In this document: positions 11,750-24,339 of the stretch, piece after piece | Layout of the letters: every line of letters begins with the position of its first letter | How positions within the stretch are numbered: the stretch's first letter is position 1 | NCBI RefSeq assembly: GCF_910594005.1 | Contig: NC_057848.1 | Coordinates: forward strand, 139,634,155-139,698,154 | Origin: Cervus elaphus | Lineage: Eukaryota > Chordata > Mammalia > Artiodactyla > Cervidae | DNA: 64,000 nt | Direction: 5' to 3' | Notes under the pieces: model-generated | What the model saw: the letters and a program-made list of their open reading frames with translations, nothing else | Told to the model about the DNA's origin: nothing | Database searches by the model: none | Made by a program: the position numbers and the translations under genes

Positions 11750-12045
11750 TAAAGAGGTTTCATTGTATAATTAGGATCATTGACCTTGAGAAAGTTTTTA
11801 ATGAGTGAGGCAGATGACTTGACACTGCAAAGTGGGGACGGCATTCTAGGCAGATTAAATGGCATATTTAGTGATACAGAGGCCAAAGAGAGGACAATTT
11901 ATGTGGGGGTTGGCTTGCAATATTGCCAAAGGCAGTAAGATCTGGATGGTCCCAAATCAAGTAGGCCCTTATAGTTAAGGGAAGAGTTTCTGGCAAAAGG
12001 AATACCTGGAGTAATTTTAAGTGAAAAGATAAGAATGACAGTGAA
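11750..12045 (-). repeat. L2 LINE fragment, antisense
   Basis: Antisense L2 3' region motifs are degenerate but in order: gagtgaggcagatgacttgac, gcattctaggcagattaaatggc, cagaggccaaagag and ttaagggaagagtttctgg. Confidence 0.45.
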
Positions 12046-14149
12046 GTCAAGTCCTTACTACACTATATGTCAAAAATTGGACAACAGAAGGGGACAGAGG
12101 AATAAAGAGGGAGAGGCATCAGCAAGAATTCTCTGGAGACACTTGATGCACTGGGTAGCAATGGGAATGGAGAATCAATTATTTAGAGAAGATTTTAGAG
12201 TCGATTCACTATTTACCCAATTCTAACTGGAGATGAAATACAAATTTAGGTACTGGTGTATTAATTAGGAGCTATTTCTAAGAAACAGAGATGGAAACAG
12301 AAACATAAAAGGTTACTGTAAAGGTTCAGCTGATTATATTTTAATACAATCATGTAGAGAATTTCCAGAAATTTTACTATGATATAATTCCCTCTGCCTC
12401 TGTTCAGCTCACTAAGTTCCTCTCTTTTGTCTCATCATATATTCATGGATCATTTGACTGACATGAAGAGAACTGAAGTAAAAATCCTTAGAATTCCAAC
12501 AAAAAAACAAGAATTGCCATGACAAACTATTTTTATACTTGACATTACTACAGTTTGATCTTATGTACAAATTATTCACACATTTATTAATGCAAACATA
12601 ATTCTCATACATACTCTATCAGGGAACATTGTGGCATATTAGCAATAGCCTTGGGTAGTAGATGTGAGTAGAAAGAACTACAGGTTATGGATTCTTTCAA
12701 AATTGCCTCAGCAATAAGATTATTTTATGTTTAACAGCTCTAGCAATAAGTATTATAATCAACAGAAATGGTGCATGCTATTATCAATGAAAGATAATAA
12801 TTCCTGTCCTTTTTTCATAAAATATATGCAGTTGAGAACTAGTGCTTTAGATAAAGTTCTCTAAGTTTTACTTTCCTGTATCAGGCTACAGTATTGGAGA
12901 GCACATCCTTAGAACCGATGATCCTTACCAACAACTTAAAAAAGATAAAACAACCCCTGAATGTGTGTGTGTGATTATTTTTTGAGGAGTCACAGTTTAT
13001 TGGCTCTATTTTCTCTACCAGTGCCCACATGCAAAAAATCAAAGTGACTTTTCTACTGTTCCAACTTGAACTTGTAACTACCTTTCTTGAGGGCTACAGA
13101 AGTTTTTTGGTAACACTTTGTAGTGGGAACAGTGGTTCTTTGAGAGTTTAGTATTAGCGTCAATAAAGTAAGCATAATTCCTTTCAATCATCTGGTGGGA
13201 TAATAACAAAGATTAACATTCTGTAAAGATCTGTACAGCTTAATATCCTTAAAGGTACTGTGTTCAAATCAGGAAACTGGTACACACAGGCTTTCTGACC
13301 ATAACTTCTATGCCTTGAGTTCTATGCTGTTGTTTTTATTAGAGGGAGATAAAAACAGTGTAAAAACCATACCTGCTTCATTTATTTGTTTGACAAATGT
13401 TTACAGGGTACCAAAATGGGTATTTTAGGGATAATATGAATTTATCCGAACATACACTAGAATTTTTAAAGAAAACAAATGTTCAGTAAGGGAAAGAAAA
13501 CTTCATGGAACTATAAGTGATATAATATTGGGATATTAATTTTTTAAAAGCAATTTATTTCAAAAATTAACTTCTCTTTGGATCCTGTGCTGTAATTTTT
13601 AATTAGAAATGACTTTTCCAGTGACCTCTAAAGTCATTGTTAAACTTAGTGTTAATAGGGTTTCATATAGCTTTGCTTAATTTTATAATAACAATAGACA
13701 TAATTTTAGTGAAAAAATGATTAAGTTCTTTTTTAGGAAAAATATCCCCTCTCAGTTTAATTAGTTGAGGTGAATATTAATAAAGCAGAAATTTTCAAAA
13801 GAAGGTTATCCTTTTAAAAACAAGATTATTATGGAATATGTTTTATTTAGCCTTATGGTGTGCTCTTTGACTGGAATTTTCATAGCAGAATGAACAAAGG
13901 GAAATCAGTTATGCCTTTAATTTGTTTCTTTAACTTACTTTTGAAATAGTCATTCTATAAGCCTTTACCTGTTTCTTTGAAATTATTCCCACTATTCCCA
14001 TCTCAGCAAGACATGCAACTATCCACTGAAGTTCACCAGCCTGGGCTTATTATATTCAGGTGGTCCACACTGATGCTGCCATGATTACTGTTTATTAGTG
14101 ACATCTATTCTGATTGGTAATATCCATTGACCAGTCATATATTTTGAAT
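12046..14149. other. Unassigned stretch
   Basis: No supported gene. A short GT run lies at 12961-12973. Antisense reading of 13000-13340 ends in an AATAAA-like motif and a short frame, but no known protein could be matched (see rejected items). Confidence 0.4.
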
Positions 14150-14910
14150 TGGACCCTTGTCCTGACCATCAATCAAATCACCACCTATTGAGGGCATTTC
14201 CTTCTCTCCAGCTTTGCTGTCATCATCACCTGAATTCAAGTCATCTCATCATTAAGATCCAGCAATCTGTAGTAACTTCTTACTGATCCTCCCAAATCAA
14301 TCTTGGCTCCTTCCAACTCATCTTCCATGTAGCATTTATTATACTCCATCAAAATAATCCATTTGATGATGAGGGTCTCCTCCATAAAACACTGAATTGG
14401 CTTTGCAATGTTCTTGAGAAAAACATCAAACTCTTTAATATATTCTAAAAGCTCCTGCTCATCTCAGCAATATAAAAGCTTGTGATCAATCCCCTTAGTC
14501 TCCAAACAAGCAGTCTTAGTCTCCAAACAAGTAGTCTCTAGCCACAAGCACATTTTCTGGAACTCCTCCTAGAAACAAATGTTCTTCTCTCTGCTTTACT
14601 TTTCCCTGCTCCCTACTACTTTTTTGTCTACTATTCATCCTTTAGAGGATGCTCAAAGAGGCCATTCCTAACCCTCCAGCTTATTCAGTGTCCCCTGTTG
14701 TATGTCCTCATACCAGCCTGAACTTTTCCTTTGTAATTTATCACTGCTCTAGTTAAATAATTCTGATTACAATTAAGTTAATCATTATGTTACTGTTTCC
14801 CTTACTAGTATGTAAGTGTTACTAATGCTGGGTCATGTCTGTGCCTATCACAATACCCTGCACAGAGTAGACATTCAATAAACATCCACTGAATAAATGA
14901 ATGAATGAAA
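14150..14910 (+). repeat. L2 LINE 3' end
   Basis: The segment ends with the L2 tail signature ccctgcacagagtagacattcaataaacatccactgaataaatgaatgaatga. Upstream it has the pyrimidine-rich L2 3' region (gaggccattcctaaccctccagc, ccagcctgaacttttcctttg). Coding sequence is not preserved. Confidence 0.7.
14494..14535. repeat. 21-bp tandem duplication
   Basis: Two adjacent 21-base units (14494-14514 and 14515-14535) differ at one base. This is a local duplication inside the L2 fragment. Confidence 0.9.
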
Positions 14911-15775
14911 TATATTTTAAATAACAATTATAATTTCTTATATGTCCACACCATGGTTATGCAGCATTTATCAACAAGTATCAAAAGCTATTATATGTAA
15001 TTAGCAAAGTGATAAAATGGCAGAAGATAAATGTGAAATACCAAAAGTGGTTTTGTCACTGATAAAAATTCCAATTTGTTCTTCTAACAACATAGAATTC
15101 TTTGTTAACAATGTGGGAATAGGACAAAGATCCCTGGCTTGGGAATACAGGAACCTGGGTTTTAATCTGGCTGTGGTATAAACAACCTGTGAGATCATGA
15201 AGTCACATTTACCTCTATTAAAATGAACTAAAAAAAAAAAATTATCTTAGCACAGTATCTCTTAAACTATGTCCCCTGGAATTATAGCTGGGTAATTTAA
15301 TTCAATATGTTTTAGAGTCTACTACTTCTCAAATGTCTCTTGTCTTATAAGAAAATAATAACATAAAAATTATATTAATTTTAATTGTTATAAATATTTT
15401 ACATCTATTTAAAAATACATAAGGTATTAAAATTTCTACTGAAAAGGTTTATAACTTGCAAAGTTCAATACATGTCTGTTCATATTTTACAACAGCATCC
15501 CAATATTTTCAGATTACGTGAAATTTTTTTTCAATTTTTCTAAATTTCGACATCTTTTGAATGCCATTATTTTAAAAATCTGCACTTCTATGCCACAATA
15601 TTAAATACATATGATATAGTCCTTTCATAAAAGACTGTGAAAATTGGAGGCAATTTCTTTAAACAAGCAGAACTTTTTTCACACAGAACATTAAGTCATT
15701 ATGCCGGTTAATCTATTCTTTAAGTACAAGTGAGAGAAAAATGCTTTATAAAGGAGTTTTTATGACAAGGAGAGG
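14911..15775. other. Mostly unassigned; possible MIR piece
   Basis: A possible antisense MIR remnant lies at about 15110-15225 (caggaacctgggttttaatctggctgtgg ... cctgtgagatcatgaagtcac). The rest is AT-rich with no recognised feature. Confidence 0.4.
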
Positions 15776-16288
15776 GAAACCTTTGCCCCTCTTGAGTTCT
15801 TGTAGATGGGCTGATAACAAAATTGATATAAAACAGATTATAATAGGAGAAAAAGAAAGATTTTAATTCAAACTCATGGAGGTCTCACAGAAATAGGACC
15901 CAAGAAGTGGCCAAAGTAGACAGCTTCTATACTTATCACACACTAAAACAATAAATTTATGAGGAATTGACAGGACAAAGAACTCAGGCTTCGGGTGCTT
16001 AATTAGTGAGGAATCTAAACAGAGTGTGGGCTTGGGGTAGTCAATTAAAGAAGTAACAGGGTTTGTGTATACAGGTTTCTCAGCCCAAATTCCCTGTCTC
16101 TGATGATAAGGGTGTCTTGCTGCCTCCAGAGGCACGGAGAGCACAGAAGAAACTTATCTTCTGCTTTCAGGGAGACAAAGGAGAAGCAGAGTGCTTCTCT
16201 TGTACTGTTTCTTAAGTAACTTTAATTCAAAATAATCAATATGCCATTGCTCTACATATTTTGCAGTAGCTTATCCTGAGCCCTAACA
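15776..16288. repeat. Unnamed old repeat family X, copy 3
   Basis: Landmarks shared with 3286-3752 and 5478-5945 include tgatataaaacagattata, agattttaattcaaactcatggagg, ggacccaagaagtggcc, cagcttctatactta, and the end motif ttaattcaaaataatcaatatgcca. The middle is longer and differs from the other two. Same orientation. Confidence 0.55.
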
Positions 16289-16739
16289 CTATCATTGAAC
16301 CTAAAAGAGTCCACATGAAGATGAAATACATTTTCTGAAGTCACGATGTAGAGTCAGTATTATTTCACTTGTATTCAGAAAAAAAAAAAACAAAAACCTG
16401 GTCAAACAGTCACGAATTTAAATTTACAATAAAAGCTCACCTACAAAATGGAGGAATAAAATGCCACACATCAACATGAGTCAAGATACTAGTGAAATTT
16501 TCAAACATACTGAAGTATTCACAGAGATTCAAAGACTGCACTTGCTGTAGCTCCTATGTGAAAGCCATTTCTCTTAAATAGAATAGGGGCAAGACGCCTT
16601 AGACAACAAGATAAACTATTTTTGTATAGAGAATTTTCTTTATAAATTTTATTTTGCATATTGTTTGCTCTAGATTCTTCTGCATTTCTGGAATGATAAA
16701 GTTGACATAGGGCTTCCCAGGTGTCTCATTGGTACAGAA
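16289..16739. other. Mostly unassigned; SINE head fragment
   Basis: The only recognisable piece is a short Bov-tA head-like fragment at about 16708-16738 (gggcttcccaggtgtctcattggtac), cut off before the B box. Confidence 0.4.
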
Positions 16740-17130
16740 GTTTAAGGTGATCTTAGGCCCCCAACTCATTGCATATTCCTGTCAACACTTAGGTTCAGGT
16801 AAGACTGAAACTAGGCCCTCAGACAGCCACTCAAAAAGCAAGAATGTTGAATGTTGGATAAATGTTCCACTCTTCTCTTCCTCTCACCAGTGAGAAGCTG
16901 GGAGTTGGGAATTTTTTCCCAATCACATAGTGGTGTCCTGCAGTGAGGCACTATGGAGAGTAAATGCCACTTTTCCTACTGGACTCAATATGGTTCTTCT
17001 TGTCTATGTGTCACCTGAAGTGCAGGAACCTCTTAACTGGTTTCTGGATTTTTCTCCTAAAAGTGGTTAGTACTGCTGTTCCCATGGGAGAGAGCTTCCT
17101 ATCCTGCCATATCGCTGACATCACTGTAAT
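16740..17130 (-). repeat. Probable L1M 5' region, antisense
   Basis: The composition and end motif (gagcttcctatcctgccatatcgctgacatcact) resemble the antisense 5' end of an old L1 (collapsed cctactctgccatcttgctgacgtcac). Compare the better preserved copy ending near 25975. Confidence 0.45.
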
Positions 17131-19264
17131 TAGAAGCTTAAACTTTTAACTATAAGGAAAATTTTCTTTCTAGTGAGTCTCCTTCTTAATTAGAAACCCT
17201 AGAGAATTAGATTCCAGGGATTCCCAAGAGATTGTTGTGCTGGCAGCTGTGAAGGATTTTGATGAGTAGAATGATCAATTGGTGATGTTTGCCATGGATG
17301 TACCAAGGAAGAGCTGTGACAGAAATGTCCCATAGCTACTATCTCCATGTCCTACTCTTAAGATTCAGTCAACCATAGAATGCTATAACACCTCTGTAAC
17401 ATGGGGACATGCTCCTATTAAACAGGTTGCACCTCACAGAGAAAACAGAAGGTTTAAAGTGGTTTTATTTTGTGTTCAAGACTTATAAATGATGATTAAG
17501 ACCTAAGTCAAATCTTTATTCCAGTATTTTGCTCCTCTTTGGACCAGGGTTTTACAATATGCTGGTATGTCAATCCATGCCAATCAAGACAAGCATTATC
17601 CTTTAAGAAATAGACTAGAATAAAAGAGAATAGAAAATATCAGAGACCATCACATGTAGTAAGGGTAGGAATTATTTTGAGATACTTTTGTGGTGAAAAC
17701 ATTTTGAAAATCATTGGCATTTTCACTTCCATGAAGAAACTGTAGCATTTTCTTGAACTGACATTGATCTTCTCTAATAAATATCTGAGTATTAGACCAG
17801 AACAAATGCCGAGGCCTTCATTTTCTCTCTTAAATCCTAGGCAAAGTTTCTAGAGCAATGTATGGTTGATGGTGTTTGTTATTCTGGCATATTCCTTTGC
17901 TTTAGTAGTTGATTTACTTGACCACTGGAAAGTTCCTTGGAGGCCAAATCCCATACCAATTTTATAAAAAATGACATGCTAATGTGGAAATTAGTCATTG
18001 TCTAGTATTTTGTCTTTTATATCTTTATTTTTTTCTTCTTTATAATTATAAGCATTGAGTGTTTTACTGTAGTTCTTTGAGTGTCCATTTATCTTATGAA
18101 TCCATGATTCTAATATCACCTGCGACTATTGCAGAAAGCAATCTCCCATTGTCACATTATAAACTTGTGTATATTCTTAATTTCCATCTTTTCTCACCAG
18201 ATGTTTATTCACAGCCCTAAATTTTGTCCCTGATCTCCTAAAATGCATTATTTTCTCACTTATTTATTTGCAGAGGTAATCAAGTATATTTTCTGGGAGT
18301 TGGGCCCTCTGAAACACTCTCTAGACCAAGCTGTAATGGTCATTTTGAAGATGTACTTTGTGAATAACTCTTCTGTCACCATCTTATTATCAAAGTTGTC
18401 TTGTCACCTCTGTAACATTATTTGATAGATGTCAAAATATCTTTGTTCTAAATTATATACATTATAGTTTTTTATATCCAAAAAAAGCCACTCTTCTTTC
18501 TTAGATTAAGATGTTATTTATGTACAACTGGTCTTTCTTAAAATTAAAATGATTTCTGCCTAATAATAGCCTTATGGAATACTGAATTAAGTAATTCCTA
18601 AATTTTTCTTTATGCTCCCTCTTCTCTTTACATTTCACTTTCTGAGAACAAAAATTAGAACCAAATGGTATTATATGAGAAGGCTCAAACTATTCAGTTT
18701 CCTTAATGAAAATTAATTTCCACTTATATTCTCCAGTAATCACATAGCACCCATAGACAGAACAAGAAACATTTTTTAAAAAATCCTAGCAGGTGATCTT
18801 TTAGCATTTAATTTGTCTGTGAAAAACTTATTTGTGAAAAGACACACATACATATACCTATATGTATATGTGTGCATATACATGAGTAATTCAATTACTT
18901 TAATAAAAAATCAACTTTATGATATATGTTTCAAAATTAATTTCTAAATTCTTTATTGGTATTTCAAAGTCCACAAGTGACTTAGGTACAATTTGTACAC
19001 TGAATTTAATTTTATTCCATGAAAACAACCTTTGTTAGTTTATAAACTCTTTCAGCATGATAATAATTCCTATCTATTCTCCTAGCACTGATCTGTCATA
19101 CCATCAGAATCAAGTAATTACCACCTAAATGTATGAATAAATGACTTAATTCACAAAGTTTTAAAGGATAAAACTATCTTGTAATTTGAAGCAAAAAAAA
19201 AAAAGGATAACTTATTCTGATGGGCACTCTTTGATAAATTGCTGCTAGAAACATAGCCTGGTCT
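17131..19264. other. Unassigned AT-rich stretch
   Basis: No gene or named repeat recognised over about 2.1 kb. A small AT/GT palindrome lies at 18844-18874. Open frames do not exceed about 60 codons. Confidence 0.45.
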
Positions 19265-20000
19265 CATCTCCCATATTAGCTAACTAGAGCTGCCATAGCA
19301 AATTACCACAAACTGGGTAGCTCAAAACAACTGAAATTTATTGTCTCCCAATGTCGAGTCCTCCTGGTGATGGAATTTGGAGTGATGGAATGGTCTATAT
19401 TTTGACTGTGTCAGTGTCAGTTTCCTGTTTGTGATATAGCACTACAGTTTTACAACATACTACCATTGGGGAAGACTGGGTGAAGGGTACATAGGATGTT
19501 TCTGTATTATTTCTGATAACTGCATGTGAATCAACAACTATCTCAGAATAAAAAATTTAACTAAAGGAAACTATTTTCTCCCAGTTCTGGAGGCCAACAG
19601 TCTGAAATCAAGGTGTCAGCAGGGTCACACTCCCTCAAAAGGCTCTACGGCGAGTTTGCGGCTTTCCAGCTTCTATCGGCTGCAGGCATTTCTTGGCTTG
19701 CGTCTCCATCACTCCAATCTATCTCATGATCACCCTGCCTCAACCCTTTCTCTTTGTTTTCACTTCTGCCTTAAATATCCCTCTGTCTGCCATTCTCTTA
19801 TAAGGACTCTTATCATTGTATTAAAGGCCTAGAGGGATAATTCAAGATCTCCTTAAGACTTTAAATTGCATCTGTATATATCCTTTTTCTAAACAAGGTA
19901 ACAGTCACAGGTTCCAGGAACTGGATATATAAATATCATTTGGAGGTGGTGGGAGGATCTTTCAACTGCATCTCCCCAGTGTGATTTTATAAACTTCGTG
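19265..20000 (-). repeat. Old retroelement remnant split by an L1M 3' end
   Basis: The left part has gagctgccatagcaaattaccacaaactgggtagctcaaaacaactgaaatttattgtctccc and the right part resumes with ttctcccagttctggaggccaacagtctgaaatcaaggtgtc. Both belong to one common old mammalian repeat whose name I cannot fix. The insert at 19351-19566 separates them. Strand is a guess. Confidence 0.55.
19351..19566 (+). repeat. Nested L1M 3' UTR insertion
   Basis: Typical L1M 3' end: tggaatggtctatattttgactg, ttttacaacatactaccattgggg, gggtgaagggtacataggat, and tcaacaactatctcagaataaaa. It is flanked by a degenerate target-site duplication (19333-19350 and 19567-19583, about 17 bases). Confidence 0.75.
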
Positions 20001-20084
20001 AGAAAGCACCAAATCTTGTATTCGCTATATCAGCATACATTAAGAATCATAGCCTTACCTAATACTTGACTGTCTACTCTGTTA

Positions 20085-20260
20085 TCTTCATCGTGGCAAG
20101 TATTTTACATACATATACACAGAAAATCTCCACACACTCATGAGAGGTAGGATGGCATCACCCGATTTTATAGATGATAGAACTGAGGCTTGCAGATCTT
20201 GATTTACTTGTCCAAATTTGCACAAATAAATAGTGGTGGAGCTAGGATACTAACACAGTT
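20085..20260 (+). repeat. MIR SINE
   Basis: Degenerate MIR core: cacccgattttatagatgatagaactgaggct, then tttgcacaaataaatagtggtggagctaggatact. Non-coding. Confidence 0.65.
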
Positions 20261-21219
20261 AAGATTTTAGTGAGTCACAAACTCTCCACTGGAGCTGAAT
20301 ACATGTTGATTATAAATGGAGCTCTCTAGAAATGTATGTCACTTGACAACATTCACATAAAAATATATGCATTCAACAATCTGAATCTGATTTAATTACA
20401 TATATTTCCTATGTTAGTTTAGACAATATATTAAAATCCCTTAAGTTTAACAAGTGTTAATGCCAAGTTCACTGTTTTTCTTAAATAAGAAACAATGAAG
20501 TAATATCTTCACCATAAAATAAATGTTAAAAGATACACAATGGGCACTGTGTCACAGTGTGTTTACCAGCAGTGTACCTTAACCCATGTAATTCTAATAC
20601 TTTTGCACACTTTATATCAAAATTATTATGAAAACTAAGTGTAATGACCAGATTATATATATGTGTCTCCTCCAGTTTTGCTTTTTGCCTAATAAAAGTT
20701 TAGAGTTAAGATATTTACTGAGACTGACTACTGAAATACCACAACCAATCATAATATCAGAACTTAAGCTGTGACCTTGAAGAATAGTTTCTTTTCATGC
20801 CAGGAAAAAAAAAAAATAAAGCAATAGAGAAATCAGCTAAGAGAGGTGAGCCAGCAGTCCAAATCACATTAATCCAATCAGGAATTGAGATGCTTTGAAG
20901 TTTATACTGTTAATCTCAGAGGGGATTATTTAATGGTTTCCATGGAAAGTCTGAAGTCTCTTCTAGGACTCATCTTCAATGATTGACCCTGAAATCCATT
21001 TCCATTGCCCTCCCCTACTCCGCAGACTTATAAGTTAGCTGAAAGTCCTGCTAAACTTCAGCCTTCCAGTTGCTACTTTCAGGATCAGTAAAAAATGAAA
21101 AGGAAAAATGGCTTAAGTGTTGCTTTCTCTTCTTTAATCATGTTTCTTGAAGAAATACATAAAGGATTCTCCTTTATTAGTCAATGAGACAATCAGTCTT
21201 TAAGCAAGTTACTTCTTAC
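20261..21219. other. Unassigned AT-rich stretch
   Basis: No recognised gene, RNA or repeat. An A tract lies at about 20805-20816. Confidence 0.4.
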
Positions 21220-21530
21220 TTTCATATTTTTTATTGTGGTAATAACAAAATAAGAGCTACCCTCTTCACAAATTTTTAAGTGTACAGTACATTATTGTTA
21301 ACTATAGGCACAATGCACTACAGCAGATGTCTAGAACTTTTACTCATAGAACCGAAAACTGTATTCACTCTGAAGAGCAACTGGCCATTTTCCCTTTCCC
21401 TCAGCCCTTCGCAACCTCCATTCTGCTCTAGGCTTCTGTGAACTTGACTTTTAGATAACTCATATAAATGGAGGCATGCAGTATTTGTCCTTCTGCCCCT
21501 GGCTTATTCCGTGTAGCATAATGATTCAGT
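21220..21530 (-). repeat. L1M 3' region, antisense
   Basis: Antisense landmarks: ttttaagtgtacagtacattattgttaactatag, cagatgtctagaacttttactcat, cctcagcccttcgcaacctccattctgctc, actcatataaatggaggcatgcagtatttgtcc and ggcttattccgtgtagcataatg. Confidence 0.8.
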
Positions 21531-21549
21531 AGTTCCGCTGCTGGGTATA

Positions 21550-21757
21550 CAGCCACAAAAGCTGGGGCACCAGAGGCAGGTATAAGCTCTTTTTAGGGAG
21601 AAACTGGTGACTTGGACCAGGCTAGATAGAAAGGGCAGCGGAGGCATCCGCAGGATTGCCCAGTGTCTGGGGAGTATCGCTGTGAGCCAGTTGATGTGTA
21701 CTAAATTAGAAGCCAAACCCTCAGGTAGCAGCTTTGGTAGGGATAGAGTAGGATAAT
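21550..21757 (+). repeat. ERV-related fragment, partner of 23888-24090
   Basis: Both fragments start with acaaaagctgggg or gcaaaagctgggg and end with aaattagaagccaaaccctcaggtagcagcttt or aaattaaaagcctaagtctcaggcagtagctttt, with a diverged middle of similar length. The partner lies downstream of an LTR-like segment, so a retroviral origin is inferred. The coding status of the source region is not known. Confidence 0.45.
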
Positions 21758-22304
21758 TAAACAGTCAGTTTAGAAATCCCACTACAGGACTAAAGATAGA
21801 AAGGGAATTTTAAGGGAAGTTTGGAGACCGTCGTAAGCTAATGACCACCCAAGAAAAGAATCCAGTAACTTAGCAGTAATTTACACTACCTTGAAGAAAG
21901 ATCAGGTGCATCCAAGTGCCAGACACACTCAAGCTACAAATCTTGATAGTTGAAACATAGACAATAGATATGGGGTCTGACTCTTGTTATAGGAAGTCAG
22001 GGAATCCTTGAAGAATAGCATTTCTGCATGTAACCAAGACATAAATACAGGTGAAAGGGGAAAAAACGAGGCAGAATGAGACTTTATACCAAAATCTAAG
22101 ACAAATTACTATGTTTAAGTATATGTTACCACCCTCTGCTAATATACATATGATTTAAATGATGACATGAGGGTCCCAGTTAAATCATATAGTGTCAAAG
22201 GAGGGACTAATGATGTAAGTCTTGATGTTTGCTCAAGGATGAGGAAGAAGGTGGTCTTCTCCCCTTCCCATTTTTCTTTTGATTATAAAGTCCTCTTTCT
22301 ATAC
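21758..22304. other. Unassigned stretch
   Basis: No gene recognised. It lies between an ERV-related fragment and an L1 and could be further ERV sequence, but nothing specific supports that. Confidence 0.35.
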
Positions 22305-23379
22305 AATGAAGGAAAGACAGTCTCTTCATTAAACGGTACTGGGAAAACTGGTCGACCACATATTAAAAAATGAAAGTAGAACATTCTTTAACACTATACA
22401 CAAAATTAAACTCAAAATGGATTGAAGGCCTAAGTGTAAAACTTGATACAATAAAACCCTTAGATGCAAACATAGGCAAAACACTCTTGGACATAAATTG
22501 CAGCAATATATTTTTCAAGCCATCTCCTAGAGTAATGGAAATAAAAACAAAAATAAACAAATGGGACCTAATTATATTCAAAAGATTTTGCACAGCAAAT
22601 GAAACCATAGACAAAACAAAAAGACAATCCACAGAATGAAAGAAAGAATTTGCCAACAATGCAATGAACAAGGGCTTAATATCTAAAACATATAAACAAC
22701 TCATACAACTAAACAACAAAAAAACAACTCAGTAAAAAAGTGAACAGAATATCTAAATAGACATTTTTCCAAAAAAGGCATACAGATGGCCAGCAAGCAT
22801 ATGAAAAGATGCTCAACATTGTTAATTATTAGAGAAATGCAAATCAAAATTACAATGAGATATCACCTCACACCAGTCAGAGTGATCATCATCAAAAAAT
22901 TTGCAAACAATAAATGTTGGAGAGGGTGTAGAGAAAAGGGGACCCTTCTACATGGATGGTAGAAATGTAAACTGGTATAGCCACTACAGAGAGCAGTATG
23001 GAGGTTCCCTTTAAAAAAAAAAAAAACAACTAAAAACAGAGCTACCATATAATCCAGCAATCTCACTCCTGGGCATATATCCAGATAAAAACATTATTCA
23101 AAAGGGTACATGCATCCCAATTTTCATTGCAGCACTGATTACAATGGCCAAGATATGGAAATAACCTAAATGTCCTTTGACAGAGGAACAGATAAAGAAG
23201 ATGTGGTACATATTAATATATGCCATGGAATATTACTCAGCCATTAAAAAGAATGAAATAATGCCATTTGCAGCAACATGGCTAAACCTGGAAATTATCA
23301 TACTAAGTGAAGTAAGACAGAACAAGAGAAATATTGTGTGATATTGCTTATATGCAGAATCTAAAAAATAATGATATAA
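22305..23379 (+). repeat. L1 ORF2 3' portion, decayed
   Basis: In order: gacagtctcttcattaaacggtactgggaaaactgg, ctcaaaatggattgaaggcctaa, aaatgggacctaattatattcaaaagattttgcacagc, gccaacaatgcaatgaacaagggcttaatatc, gaaatgcaaatcaaaattacaatgagatatcacctcacaccagt, gcatatatccagataaaa, gatatggaaataacctaaatg and gcagcaacatggctaaacctgg. A frame of about 89 codons survives at 22370-22639; the rest has stops and frameshifts. It ends abruptly where LTR-like sequence begins. Confidence 0.88.
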
Positions 23380-24112
23380 AAATAAAGTCTTACCAGTCTC
23401 TGGGGCAGAGCTGTGTGCTTCTATCTCTCACAAGCACCCTATGCTAATAAACTCACTCTGTGCCTGCCACTTTGCCTTATGCTTGAATTCTTTCTGTGAT
23501 GAGACAAAAAGAGCCTGAGTTTCAGTAAGTCCTGACATCTGGTGAGCAGTTTCAATTTAAACACAGCCCCTTACTAAGTTAGGGACCTTGGGTTCAAGTC
23601 CCAATCTGAGATGCAGGTCCCAGCCCATGAGTTTGGGTTCCAATCTGAGTTTTGACTTGATTGAGTCCCACCTGAGGAGTGTGGTTTCAGTTTAAGGTAT
23701 GCAAATAGGCCTCTTTCTGGGAAAGACTAGGGGATGGGCAGGACTGTCTATTTCCTCTGCAGAGCCCTATGGGGATAGCTGATTAAGAACTGTTTCTTTG
23801 TTTGCCAAAGTCCAATGGGACTGGTGAATGCAAGCCCCATTGGCTAACAGAGCCAAGTGACCTAGGGGTCCCATGGCAGCAGGTGCAAAAGCTGGGGTGA
23901 CAGATGTGCGCATGCTCCCACCAGGAAGAAATTGGAGACATGGGGTTGGATTAAGGGAGAAGGCAGAGGTGGAATTTGCTGGCTTCCCTGGTTTCTGGCA
24001 GAATCAAAGTTAGCCCCTAGATGCATATTAAATTAAAAGCCTAAGTCTCAGGCAGTAGCTTTTAAGGTATGTAAGTATGCCAAAGGGAGACTGGGAGGCA
24101 GGCTTTTTTTGC
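23380..24112 (+). repeat. ERV LTR-like R/U5 and downstream segment
   Basis: AATAAA motifs at 23381 and 23446 are followed by ctcactctgtgcctgccactttgcc, gaattctttctgtgatgagacaaa and gagcctgagtttcagtaagtcctgac, an arrangement like the R/U5 of a ruminant endogenous retrovirus. The 560 bases that follow are GC-richer and include the segment shared with 21550-21757. No gag frame and no clear primer-binding site are visible. A U3 is missing because the L1 directly abuts the start. Confidence 0.5.
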
Positions 24113-24124
24113 CTGTTTCTTTTA

Positions 24125-24332
24125 CTACAAGCCTTGGTGGCTCAGATGGTAAAGAATCTGCCTGCAATGTAGGAGACCTGGGCTTGATACCTGGGTCAGG
24201 AAGATCCCCTGGAGAAGGGAATGACTACCTACTCCAGCATTCCTGCCTGGAGAATTCCATGGACAGAGGAGCCTGGAGGGCTACAGTTCATAGGGTCCCA
24301 AAGAGCTGGAAATAACTGAGCGACTAACGCTT
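24125..24332 (+). mobile_element. Bov-tA SINE
   Basis: Head gccttggtggctcagatggtaaagaatctgcctgcaatgtaggagacc, linker gaagatcccctggagaagg, body and end ctggaaataactgagcgact. Full length. Confidence 0.95.
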
Positions 24333-24339
24333 ACATTAC

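Noticed and set aside
13000..13340. Possible processed pseudogene on the minus strand, ending with an AATAAA-like signal
   Set aside because: The reverse translation gives only short frames that match no protein I recognise, and no poly(A) tail or target-site duplication is visible.
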